Shown one piece after another: positions 6,924 through 14,060 of a stretch of 25,635 nucleotides of DNA. The notes under the pieces were generated by a model. It searched no databases. It was not told where the DNA came from and saw only the letters and a list, made by a program, of their open reading frames with translations. How positions within the stretch are numbered: the first letter of the stretch is position 1; each line of letters begins with the position of its first letter. This DNA comes from an uncultured Oscillospiraceae bacterium (lineage in GTDB: Bacteria > Bacillota > Clostridia > Oscillospirales > Acutalibacteraceae). A program made the translations under genes and the position numbers. The stretch lies in contig CAJMBP010000018.1 of the NCBI GenBank assembly GCA_905211675.1, positions 1 to 25,635 on the forward strand, read 5' to 3'.

Positions 6924-8984
6924 TTGAAAATAACACTTGCAAAAACGGCAGGTTTTTGTTTCGGCGTAAACCGTGCCGTGCAAATGGTGTACGATTTAAT
7001 AAATGCGGGTGAAAAGGTTTGCACATTAGGCCCTATAATTCATAACAGCCAAATGGTGGAAGAACTGACCGAAAGGGGAGTTCGTGTTGTAAATTCACCT
7101 GATGAAGTAAATAGCGGTGAAATGTTGGTTATACGCTCACACGGCGTCGGTAAGAATGTGTATGAATGTGCCGAAAATATGGGGGTAAGGTTAAGCGACG
7201 CTACCTGCCCCTTTGTAGCAAAGATACATAAAATAGTGGCCGAGCAGTCGGCACGGGGCGATACAATTTTAATTGCGGGTGACGAAAATCACCATGAGGT
7301 TGTCGGAATAATCGGACATTGCGTATCTAAGTATTATGTGTTTTCTTCTGCCGAAGAACTTGAAAAATTGATTGAAGAACACCCCGAACTTAAAAAAAAT
7401 GCCGTTTCGGCGGTCTCGCAAACCACTTTTAACGCAAAAAAATGGGATTTTGCGCAAAAATTTTTAAAAAAAGTATGTACAAATGTAAAAATATTTGATA
7501 CAATATGTAGTGCTACGTCATCTCGACAAAGCGAGGCACGGAAACTGGCGCAAACCAACGATGTTATGGTTGTAATCGGCGGGCGCCACAGTTCAAATAC
7601 AGCAAAGCTTTTTGATGTGTGTGCTTCTCTTTGCGCAAACACCCATTTAATCGAAACCGCGGCAGAGCTTAAAGCCGAGTGGTTTTTAAATGCGGATAAG
7701 GTTGGCGTTGTCGCGGGCGCATCTACGCCTGCGGGTATAATAAAGGAGGTTATTAAAACCATGTCGGAAATTTTACAACCGGTTGATGAACAGATGGAGG
7801 TAGAAGAAACTGTTCAAAAAAGCTTCGAAGAAATGACAGATGAGGAAGCATTTGAGGCTTCGCTCAACAGCCTTACAGGCGAACAGAAGGTGTGCGGTAC
7901 CGTTGTTGCGGTAAACGCATCTGAAATCACTGTAGATATAGGCAGAGGTGTAACGGGATATGTTACAGCCGATGAGTATTCGTCAGAGCCTGTTGATCTG
8001 TTAAGCGAGGTAAAGGTAGATGATAAGTTAAATCTTATCATTATGAAAATCAGCGATCAGGAAGGAACCGCAATGCTTTCAAAGCGTCGTTACGATGCTA
8101 TTGCCGGTTGGGACAATATAGTTGCCGCAAAAGAATCGGGCGAAGTGCTTCACGGCGTTGTTCGCGAGGTTATTAAGGGCGGCGTTGTAGTTTACTCAAA
8201 CAATGTGCGCGTATTTATACCTGCGTCTCAGGCTACCGCTTCAAGAAACGATTCTCTTGAAGCTTTAAAGGGTACCGAAGTTGATTTCAGAATTATCGAA
8301 ATAGGCCGCGGCCGCAGAGCAATAGGTTCTATACGCAGCGTTCTTCGTGAGGCTCGCAAGCAGGCCGAGGAAAAACTGTGGGCTTCAATCGCCGTAGGCG
8401 ACAGAATTAAAGGCACCGTTAAGTCACTTACAAGCTACGGCGCATTTGTTGACATCGGCGGCGTTGACGGAATGGTTCACATTTCAGAGCTTTCTTGGAC
8501 ACGCATTAAAAACCCTGTCGAGGTTGTTTCGGTCGGCGATGAAATCGAGGTTTACATTAAAGACATCGACACAGAAAAGAAAAAGATTTCTTTGGGCTAT
8601 AAAAAAGCAGAGGATAATCCTTGGGCAATTTTCCAAAATAATTACAGTGTTGATGATGTTGTTACCGTTAAGATTGTCAGCATGACTACATACGGTGCGT
8701 TTGCAAGAATAATCCCCGGTGTTGACGGACTTATTCATATTTCGCAGATTGCCGATAAGCATGTTGCAAAGCCGCAGGATGAGCTTACAATCGGTCAGGA
8801 GGTTCAGGCAAAGATTACTGCTATTGACCTTGACAAAAAGCGTGTAAGCCTTTCTATCCGCGCTCTTATCGAGCCTAAAGCAGAGGATCAGGAAACTGTT
8901 GTCGAAGATGAGGTTGTAGCAACTACCGAAGAAACGGTTGCTGAAAATGAAGCCGTAGAAGCGGCCGAAGAAACCGCTGAATAA
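6924..8984 (+). CDS. ispH: IspH (HMBPP reductase) fused to ribosomal protein S1-like domains
   Basis: This is a 686-residue fusion. Residues 1 to about 279 are IspH, the last enzyme of the MEP isoprenoid pathway, which makes IPP and DMAPP. The three 4Fe-4S ligands are present (Cys12, Cys95, Cys195), as are His40 and His124, catalytic Glu125, and SQTT around Thr167. Residues 319-646 hold four S1 RNA-binding repeats, at about 319-388, 405-471, 489-559 and 576-646. The last two are the most canonical (TSYGAFVDIGGVDGMVHISEL; TTYGAFARIIPGVDGLIHIS). An acidic Glu-rich tail ends the protein. IspH-S1 fusions are known in Clostridia. The start is TTG 6924 with only weak upstream purines, whereas a strong internal ribosome site precedes Met280. 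The gene is the third of an operon with the flavoprotein and cmk. Confidence 0.95.
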   Translation: MKITLAKTAGFCFGVNRAVQMVYDLINAGEKVCTLGPIIHNSQMVEELTERGVRVVNSPDEVNSGEMLVIRSHGVGKNVYECAENMGVRLSDATCPFVAKIHKIVAEQSARGDTILIAGDENHHEVVGIIGHCVSKYYVFSSAEELEKLIEEHPELKKNAVSAVSQTTFNAKKWDFAQKFLKKVCTNVKIFDTICSATSSRQSEARKLAQTNDVMVVIGGRHSSNTAKLFDVCASLCANTHLIETAAELKAEWFLNADKVGVVAGASTPAGIIKEVIKTMSEILQPVDEQMEVEETVQKSFEEMTDEEAFEASLNSLTGEQKVCGTVVAVNASEITVDIGRGVTGYVTADEYSSEPVDLLSEVKVDDKLNLIIMKISDQEGTAMLSKRRYDAIAGWDNIVAAKESGEVLHGVVREVIKGGVVVYSNNVRVFIPASQATASRNDSLEALKGTEVDFRIIEIGRGRRAIGSIRSVLREARKQAEEKLWASIAVGDRIKGTVKSLTSYGAFVDIGGVDGMVHISELSWTRIKNPVEVVSVGDEIEVYIKDIDTEKKKISLGYKKAEDNPWAIFQNNYSVDDVVTVKIVSMTTYGAFARIIPGVDGLIHISQIADKHVAKPQDELTIGQEVQAKITAIDLDKKRVSLSIRALIEPKAEDQETVVEDEVVATTEETVAENEAVEAAEETAE
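7742..7763 (+). promoter_or_regulatory. Candidate internal translation start for a free S1 protein
   Basis: AAAGGAGGT (7742-7750) is a nine-base match to the anti-Shine-Dalgarno complement and lies 11 bases before an in-frame ATG (7761, Met280). The position is precisely where IspH ends (GIIKEVIKT) and an S1-type N-terminus begins (MSEILQPVDEQ). The product would be 407 residues with four S1 domains, close in size to stand-alone Gram-positive S1-like proteins. Part of the signal is constrained by the IspH residues K-E-V, so it could be coincidental. Confidence 0.5.
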
Positions 8985-8993
8985 TAATTATTC

Positions 8994-9030
8994 AATCACG
9001 CCCAAAGTTTGATCTTCGGGCGTGATTTTG
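8994..9030 (+). terminator. Rho-independent terminator after ispH-S1
   Basis: AATCACGCCC (8994-9003) pairs with GGGCGTGATT (9018-9027) across a 13-base loop, followed by TTG. The T run is short, so some read-through into the alcohol dehydrogenase gene 20 bases later is plausible. Confidence 0.75.
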
Positions 9031-9049
9031 TATAAGAAGGGGTTATGTT

Positions 9050-10219
9050 ATGCTAAACTTTGATTTTTATACACCTACAAAAGTATTTTTCGGTAAAGAC
9101 CGTCAAAAAGAATTAGGTAAAATAATTTCGGGCTACGGATATAAAAAAATAATGCTTATTTACGGTAAGGGCAGCATTAAATCAAGCGGACTTTATGACG
9201 AAATTACGGCGTCACTCGGCGAATATAACATAGAATTTACCGAGTGCGGCGGTGTAGAGCCTAATCCTAAAATAGAATTCATCAGAAATGCCGTAAAAAT
9301 TGCAAAAAAAGAAAATTCCGAACTTATATTGGCGGTAGGCGGCGGCAGTGCTATTGACGCGGCAAAATATACGGCGCTGGGTGCCGTTGCAGATTATGAT
9401 ATATGGGACTTTGTGACTAAGAGCGCAACTCCTAAATCAGCATTGCCGGTGGGCTGTGTGCTTACAATAGCGGCGGCAGGCAGTGAAATGAGCGCTTCGG
9501 CGGTTGTTACCGATTTGTCGCTTAATATGAAACGCGGCTTTACAAGCGAGCTTATCCGCCCGCTTTTTGCCGTTTGCAATCCCGAGCTTACATATACCGT
9601 GAGCCCGTATCAGACCGCCTGCGGCATATCAGACATAATGGCGCACACAATGGAGCGTTACTTTACGCCCTGCGAGCCGGTTGAAATAACCGACCGAATA
9701 GCCGAGAGCATTTTGAAATCGGTTATAAATGCGGCGTATGAGGTTATGAAAGACCCGAATAACTACGAGGCGCGCGCCAACATAATGTGGGCGTCAAGCC
9801 TTTCACACAACAATCTTACGGGTTGCGGCAGAATAAACTCATTGCCTGTGCATCAGCTCGAGCACGCGGTAAGCGGCGAGTACGACAATGTTGCGCACGG
9901 TGCGGGGCTTGCGGTTTTATTTCCTGCGTGGGCAGACTTTGTGTATATGAACAATATTCCGCGTTTTGCGCAGTTTGCACGCAGGGTTTGGGATGTTGAC
10001 GAACCCGACGATAAAACGGCGGCAGAAAAGGGGATAGCGGCTATGTCTGAATTTTACAAATTTATCGGTATGCCTGCAAATTTAAGCGAATTCGGCATAG
10101 GCAATGATGCAATTGACAGGCTTACAAGCCTGTGCACCTTTAACGGCAGCAGAACTATTAAAAGTGTTGTTGAATTGGGAGATAGCGAAATTAAAGCTAT
10201 ATTCCAAAAATGTTTTTAA
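9050..10219 (+). CDS. Iron-containing alcohol dehydrogenase, butanol dehydrogenase-like
   Basis: This 389-residue group III (metal-dependent) alcohol dehydrogenase would reduce aldehydes to alcohols with NAD(P)H, typically in fermentation. It begins with the family's DFYTPTKVFFGKD strand, has the GGGS cofactor motif at 97-100 (VGGGSAIDAAK) and the metal ligands Asp195, His199, His268 and His283 in CGISDIMAHTME, PVHQLEH and DNVAHGAG. The sequence is closest in style to YugJ/BdhA-type enzymes; the true substrate cannot be read from sequence. AAGGGG at 9037-9042 precedes ATG 9050. No separate promoter fits between the ispH-S1 terminator and this gene, so it may rely on read-through. Confidence 0.92.
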   Translation: MLNFDFYTPTKVFFGKDRQKELGKIISGYGYKKIMLIYGKGSIKSSGLYDEITASLGEYNIEFTECGGVEPNPKIEFIRNAVKIAKKENSELILAVGGGSAIDAAKYTALGAVADYDIWDFVTKSATPKSALPVGCVLTIAAAGSEMSASAVVTDLSLNMKRGFTSELIRPLFAVCNPELTYTVSPYQTACGISDIMAHTMERYFTPCEPVEITDRIAESILKSVINAAYEVMKDPNNYEARANIMWASSLSHNNLTGCGRINSLPVHQLEHAVSGEYDNVAHGAGLAVLFPAWADFVYMNNIPRFAQFARRVWDVDEPDDKTAAEKGIAAMSEFYKFIGMPANLSEFGIGNDAIDRLTSLCTFNGSRTIKSVVELGDSEIKAIFQKCF

Positions 10220-10223
10220 TATA

Positions 10224-10255
10224 AAAAATCTCGAAGAATTTTCTTCGAGATTTTT
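10224..10255. terminator. Bidirectional terminator between convergent operons
   Basis: A 15-base perfect inverted repeat (10224-10238 with 10241-10255; core CTCGAAGAA/TTCTTCGAG) is flanked by A-rich DNA on the left and T-rich DNA on the right, so it can end both the alcohol dehydrogenase transcript and the minus-strand LTA-synthase/Nudix/LOG transcript. Confidence 0.85.
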
Positions 10256-10257
10256 GC

Positions 10258-10839
10258 TTATCTTTTTATAAATTTAAATTCTACGGCTCTGTGATCGTCG
10301 GGATTGTAGTTTTCTATATAGTTTATTATTTTTTGGGGGTTGTCAGAAATAAACAGTAAGTCCATATTTGCATTAGGCATAAACCTTTTGTCTATGGCGT
10401 TATTGAGCATATCGACAAGTGAATCGTAATAACCGTTTGTGTTGTATATTGCAATAGGCTTTCGGTGAACGCCCAAATGCCTGAGCGTATAAATTTCAAA
10501 AAATTCGTCAAATGTGCCTATACCGCCCGGTGTTACTATAAAAGCATCCGACATTTCTTCAAGAAGCTGTTTTCGCTCGCGCATTGTATCGGTATAAATC
10601 ATTTCACTGCAATCTGAAAAAAGCGCTCCGTCAACATTAAAGAAAGAGGGGCACACACCCACCGTTTTTCCGCCTTCGGCGTGAGCACCGCGTGCAACGG
10701 CGCCCATAAGCCCCGCGGCTCCTCCGCCGAAAACAACGGTATGATTATTTTCGGCTATTGCACCTCCCAATGCTTCGCCTGCCGTTATAAAAGATTTGTC
10801 AATCATGTTTGATGACGCACCATATACGCAAATATTCAT
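10258..10839 (-). CDS. LOG family protein (TIGR00730-type nucleotide phosphoribohydrolase)
   Basis: This 193-residue protein of the LOG ('lonely guy') family has a Rossmann-like fold that cleaves the N-glycosidic bond of nucleoside 5'-monophosphates, releasing base and ribose 5-phosphate. The diagnostic motif PGGIGTFDE is at 104-112, and the upstream loop GGGAAGLMGAVA (38-49) and conserved Arg/Lys segment MRERK (86-90) are present. Cytokinin activation is the known plant role; in Clostridia the physiological substrate is unclear, with nucleotide salvage or clean-up likely. It overlaps the Nudix gene by four bases (ATGA), so the two are translationally coupled. It is the last gene of the operon. 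Confidence 0.92.
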   Translation of the reverse strand: MNICVYGASSNMIDKSFITAGEALGGAIAENNHTVVFGGGAAGLMGAVARGAHAEGGKTVGVCPSFFNVDGALFSDCSEMIYTDTMRERKQLLEEMSDAFIVTPGGIGTFDEFFEIYTLRHLGVHRKPIAIYNTNGYYDSLVDMLNNAIDKRFMPNANMDLLFISDNPQKIINYIENYNPDDHRAVEFKFIKR

Positions 10840-11309
10840 AAAATAATTACCTCATCATTTAAAATTGCGCTTATAAGCGTTTCTCCGTTATATTCAAGTC
10901 TTAACGAAAAAAACGGAGTATTCGGGTTTTCAATAAGCCTTAAAAAGATTTTATCGCCCTCCCATAAGGGCAGATTGTAAATATCATGCTTGTCAACCCA
11001 ACAAAGCACACCCTCGTCACATTCTTTTAGTTCGCCCGAAAAGTCGTTACAGGTGAAAATGTGCATATATTCGGTTTCCCACCTGTCAGACACAAAGGTG
11101 ACAATTCCTCTGTAATCGCACTTGTTTAAAGTAAGTCCCGTTTCTTCAAGTGCTTCGCGCCTGTTGCACTGCTCGGGGCTTTCTTTGTCTTCAAATTTAC
11201 CGCCTATGCCTATCCATTTGTCACGATTAAGGTCATTTTCCTTTTTTACGCGGTGAAGCATTAAATATTTTCCGTCTTTCTCAATGTGGCAAAGGGTGGT
11301 GTTTTTCAT
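10836..11309 (-). CDS. Nudix hydrolase, MutT/8-oxo-dGTPase-like
   Basis: This 157-residue Nudix protein hydrolyses a nucleoside diphosphate linked to another moiety. The complete Nudix box GX5EX7REUXEEXGU runs from Gly37 to about Leu59 (Glu43, Arg51, Glu52, Glu55, Glu56). The N-terminal strand NTTLCHIEKDGKYLMLHR and the DKWIGIGGKFE segment resemble the MutT/8-oxo-dGTP diphosphatase (MTH1/YtkD-like) branch, but substrate cannot be fixed. It shares four bases with both neighbours (11306-11309 and 10836-10839), so it is made together with the membrane sulfatase and the LOG protein. The last two genes both act on nucleotides. Confidence 0.92.
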   Translation of the reverse strand: MKNTTLCHIEKDGKYLMLHRVKKENDLNRDKWIGIGGKFEDKESPEQCNRREALEETGLTLNKCDYRGIVTFVSDRWETEYMHIFTCNDFSGELKECDEGVLCWVDKHDIYNLPLWEGDKIFLRLIENPNTPFFSLRLEYNGETLISAILNDEVIIL

Positions 11310-13525
11310 TTTTCGTTATCCTCTTCTGTTAGCGTTTCGGGCATAGTATAACCCTCTAAGAAAAAGATTTTATTGTTTTTGTGCTCTGAATCGAATATGT
11401 TATTATACTGAATTCTTTCATATTCGCTGAGAATTTGTGTATAGTCGCTCTTGTCGCTCCATTTGTAGTAATTGTTGTTACAGTCGATGTAGCCTACGGT
11501 ATCGATTACCGGAAGCGTTTCGGAAAGCTTGAGCAGATATTTGTTATATTCGGTAAGCTTTAGGCCTGCAATATCAAGCATATAAGACGACAAATAGTTT
11601 GAGCTTAATTTGTCGATGTGTTTTTCTTCAATATCATAGTTCGCCCAGATGTAAAACGGCGTAATATGACGCGTCTGCTCCTGTTCGATGCTAAGCCCGT
11701 TAACACTGTTAACACCCAACAGCGATGCAATAAATTCGGTTTCTATATTCGGCTGATGGTCACCGAACATACAAATTATTGTAGGCTCTTTAACATTTGA
11801 AAAATACTCAATAAGACCTTTAAATGCATCATCGCTTGCCTTTATGAGCGAAAGATATTTGCTTGCCTTATTGTAATATGTGGGCGACGATGTTATTTGT
11901 ATGCACTCGTCAAAATTGCTGGCAGAGTTTGAATAACCGCCGTGATTTTGCATTGTAACATTGAACACGAAATACGGCTTTGATTTGTCGCGGTTTTCAT
12001 AATTGTCGATAATAACATCATAATTATAGCTGTCGCTTACATACTGCCTTAAAAGCATATTGGTGCGATCGGGGTAATAGGTGTTGACAAGCGATTGCAA
12101 ATATTCGGCGTCACCGTTGTTTTTTGTATAATCGTTAAGCAATGATACATCAATCAGATTTTCAAGAAAACTGAAAGAATCAAAACCGAAGTTTTGGTAA
12201 ACCTTAACTCGGTCCCAACCGGTAGAATAGTAAGGGTGAAAAGCCCATGACGAATAGCCCTGCCCCTCAAGTGTTGACACAAGCGATGCTAACGGATTTT
12301 TAACATAAAGCATATATGCATTACTGCCTGACGGTAAAAATGCGGTTGAATGGCCTGTTAAAAATTCAAACTCCGTGTTCGATGTGCCTGCTCCTATAAC
12401 CGGCACATAAAGATTGCCCTTTACTGTATTTTCGGTAAGGCTGTGCATAAAAGGCATATAGTCCTGATTGGTTGTAAATTCGCCCAAAACGCTTAAATCC
12501 GACAAAGATTCGTTCATTATACAAATAATGTTCGGCTCATTGCCCGAGGGCTTAATTACGGCAGGCTCGTCCTTATCTACAGTGCTTGAAACATAATCTC
12601 CGATTGTTTCGGCGTTGTAACCGTTCGGTTCGGTCATATAAAGGTATTTTGTGTTACAGAAAAAACTGAAAACAAAACCGTAATTGCGATAACCGCGCGA
12701 CTGGTTCCAGAAGTCAGGTTTGACACCTGCGTTTGCAAATATCGAAGTAAAATAAAACAGACAAATAAGACAGATAAAAAATGTACCCATAAATGTGCGG
12801 GACACAATTTTAGTTACTGCCGTGTATTTAGGTGTTTTGATTTTTATGCCTATTACGGTTAAAAATATGAAAATAAGCGAGCCTATGATAACGGTATGCG
12901 TAGGGGTAAAGTTATAAGTATTTGCAACATTTACCGCCGTTGTAACGCTTAAAAAATCCATAGGTACAAACGGCGTGCCCCTAAATAAAACGACATAGCA
13001 GTGGGCAAGTGCCAAGCCGTAGCATACGGTATTTGTAATCAGCAACGAAACCCTGAAACTGCCGCAAAACGCAAAGATTAAAAATAAAAGCAACAGTATT
13101 ACCAAATAATTTGCCAAGAATCCCAAATAGGTCATATCATAAATAAATATGTTGTTAAGGCACTCGGTCATGGTCATTGTTATAATGGGGCTTAATATAA
13201 AGAAAACAAAGTGCCATATACTGTTTATTAAACTGTTTTTAATTTTTATGTTAAATGTAATAAAAGCGCCTATAATAAACGGGGCAACAAGCGCAAACGC
13301 CAACAGCAACCATTTCGAACTTGTTAAAAGTCTTGTGAATTGCGAGTTAAAAATGATTACCGTAAGCAACAATATTCCGGCAACAGACGCACCGGTTATT
13401 TTTGATTTTTTTGTGCTTGTAATTTCAAATGTGTTTACAAGAAAGTTTTTAATAACATTTAAAAATTTAGGAACGCTGTAAGCAAAAAAATGCGAAACAG
13501 CACCTGAAATCTTTGAGGTACTCAT
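11306..13525 (-). CDS. LTA synthase family membrane sulfatase-fold protein
   Basis: This 739-residue membrane enzyme has about seven predicted membrane helices within residues 48-265, then an extracellular alkaline-phosphatase/sulfatase-fold domain at roughly 331-660. Key elements are NESLSD with Glu339, the likely catalytic Thr381 in GAGTSNTEFEFLTG (the position of the LtaS nucleophile), NVTMQNHGGY, and GDHQPN with Asp589/His590 for metal. LtaS-type enzymes move glycerol phosphate from phosphatidylglycerol to a surface polymer; relatives transfer other phospho-groups, so lipoteichoic acid synthesis is inferred. I chose ATG 13525 because AAAGGA lies 7 bases upstream; an in-frame TTG at 13549 has no such site. 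It leads the operon with Nudix and LOG genes and has a good promoter. Confidence 0.9.
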   Translation of the reverse strand: MSTSKISGAVSHFFAYSVPKFLNVIKNFLVNTFEITSTKKSKITGASVAGILLLTVIIFNSQFTRLLTSSKWLLLAFALVAPFIIGAFITFNIKIKNSLINSIWHFVFFILSPIITMTMTECLNNIFIYDMTYLGFLANYLVILLLLFLIFAFCGSFRVSLLITNTVCYGLALAHCYVVLFRGTPFVPMDFLSVTTAVNVANTYNFTPTHTVIIGSLIFIFLTVIGIKIKTPKYTAVTKIVSRTFMGTFFICLICLFYFTSIFANAGVKPDFWNQSRGYRNYGFVFSFFCNTKYLYMTEPNGYNAETIGDYVSSTVDKDEPAVIKPSGNEPNIICIMNESLSDLSVLGEFTTNQDYMPFMHSLTENTVKGNLYVPVIGAGTSNTEFEFLTGHSTAFLPSGSNAYMLYVKNPLASLVSTLEGQGYSSWAFHPYYSTGWDRVKVYQNFGFDSFSFLENLIDVSLLNDYTKNNGDAEYLQSLVNTYYPDRTNMLLRQYVSDSYNYDVIIDNYENRDKSKPYFVFNVTMQNHGGYSNSASNFDECIQITSSPTYYNKASKYLSLIKASDDAFKGLIEYFSNVKEPTIICMFGDHQPNIETEFIASLLGVNSVNGLSIEQEQTRHITPFYIWANYDIEEKHIDKLSSNYLSSYMLDIAGLKLTEYNKYLLKLSETLPVIDTVGYIDCNNNYYKWSDKSDYTQILSEYERIQYNNIFDSEHKNNKIFFLEGYTMPETLTEEDNEK

Positions 13526-13532
13526 TATAAAA

Positions 13533-13538
13533 TCCTTT
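13533..13538 (-). promoter_or_regulatory. Shine-Dalgarno site that sets the LTA-synthase-like start
   Basis: On the minus strand AAAGGA lies 7 bases before ATG 13525, inside the longer frame that opens at TTG 13549. This favours the shorter 739-residue protein. Confidence 0.7.
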
Positions 13539-13596
13539 CTGGAATACAAATTTACATATATATTTCAAGCGTTACGGTCACATAAAACCAAACTAC

Positions 13597-13624
13597 ATTA
13601 TACCACTTTTTTTGAAAAAAACAA
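13597..13624 (-). promoter_or_regulatory. Sigma-A promoter of the LTA-synthase/Nudix/LOG operon
   Basis: On the minus strand a perfect TATAAT (13602-13597) with an extended TGG before it lies 16 bases after TTGTTT (13624-13619). The start point would be near 13590, leaving a 65-base leader before the ATG. Confidence 0.7.
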
Positions 13625-13648
13625 GGTTTAAAATATTAAGAAAAAATT

Positions 13649-13674
13649 AAAAGCTCTGCCACAGCAGAGCTTTT
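13649..13674 (-). terminator. Terminator of the ileS operon
   Basis: GCTCTGC (13653-13659) and GCAGAGC (13664-13670) form a 7-base GC stem extended by AAAA/TTTT, with a 4-base loop. On the minus strand it is followed by TTAATTTTTT. It lies 9 bases beyond the stop of the two-helix membrane protein. Confidence 0.85.
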
Positions 13675-13682
13675 GATTTAAA

Positions 13683-14030
13683 TTATTTATTTAACATTTT
13701 TAAAATTTCTTCATTCTGACACAGCAGGTGCCCGAGCCCGAACAGCGGAAAGAAAATACAGGCGGCGGCGATTGTGCCAAAAATAATCACCGCAAGGGCA
13801 AGAGCTATTCCGAATGAGGTTTTGTTAAATAGGAAAAACGCAAGAACAAGGGACAATATTATGACACCGAAGCCTAAAACAAATGCAATAACCTTAATGA
13901 CGTTGCCAAGGTTTTTGTAAAGTCCGTTGCCGTATGCCATAACAGGGTTCTTTTTTGCACGGAATTCCGGCGAGGTACTGCTTATATCCTCAATAAAATC
14001 ATTGGAATTCACATTATTGTTTTCGGTCAT
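13683..14030 (-). CDS. Two-helix membrane protein of unknown function
   Basis: This 115-residue protein has a polar, Asn/Ser-rich N-terminus and two predicted membrane helices in its C-terminal half (about residues 47-68 and 72-95), ending with a short charged tail. I recognise no family. The start is ATG 14030 because CGGAGG (GGAGG at 14041-14045) lies upstream with a 10-base gap. An in-frame ATG at 14051 would place that ribosome site inside the coding region. It begins 30 bases after the ileS stop, with no terminator between, so it should be made on the T-box-controlled ileS transcript. Whether it has any link to isoleucine metabolism is not visible. Confidence 0.75.
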   Translation of the reverse strand: MTENNNVNSNDFIEDISSTSPEFRAKKNPVMAYGNGLYKNLGNVIKVIAFVLGFGVIILSLVLAFFLFNKTSFGIALALAVIIFGTIAAACIFFPLFGLGHLLCQNEEILKMLNK

Positions 14031-14060
14031 AGTTGATTTTCCTCCGTTCATTTCTTTGAA

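Noticed and set aside
9009..9036. TTGATC-N16-TATAAG as promoter for the alcohol dehydrogenase
   Set aside because: It lies inside the terminator hairpin, and transcription would begin at or after the ribosome site at 9037-9042, so the mRNA could not be translated normally.
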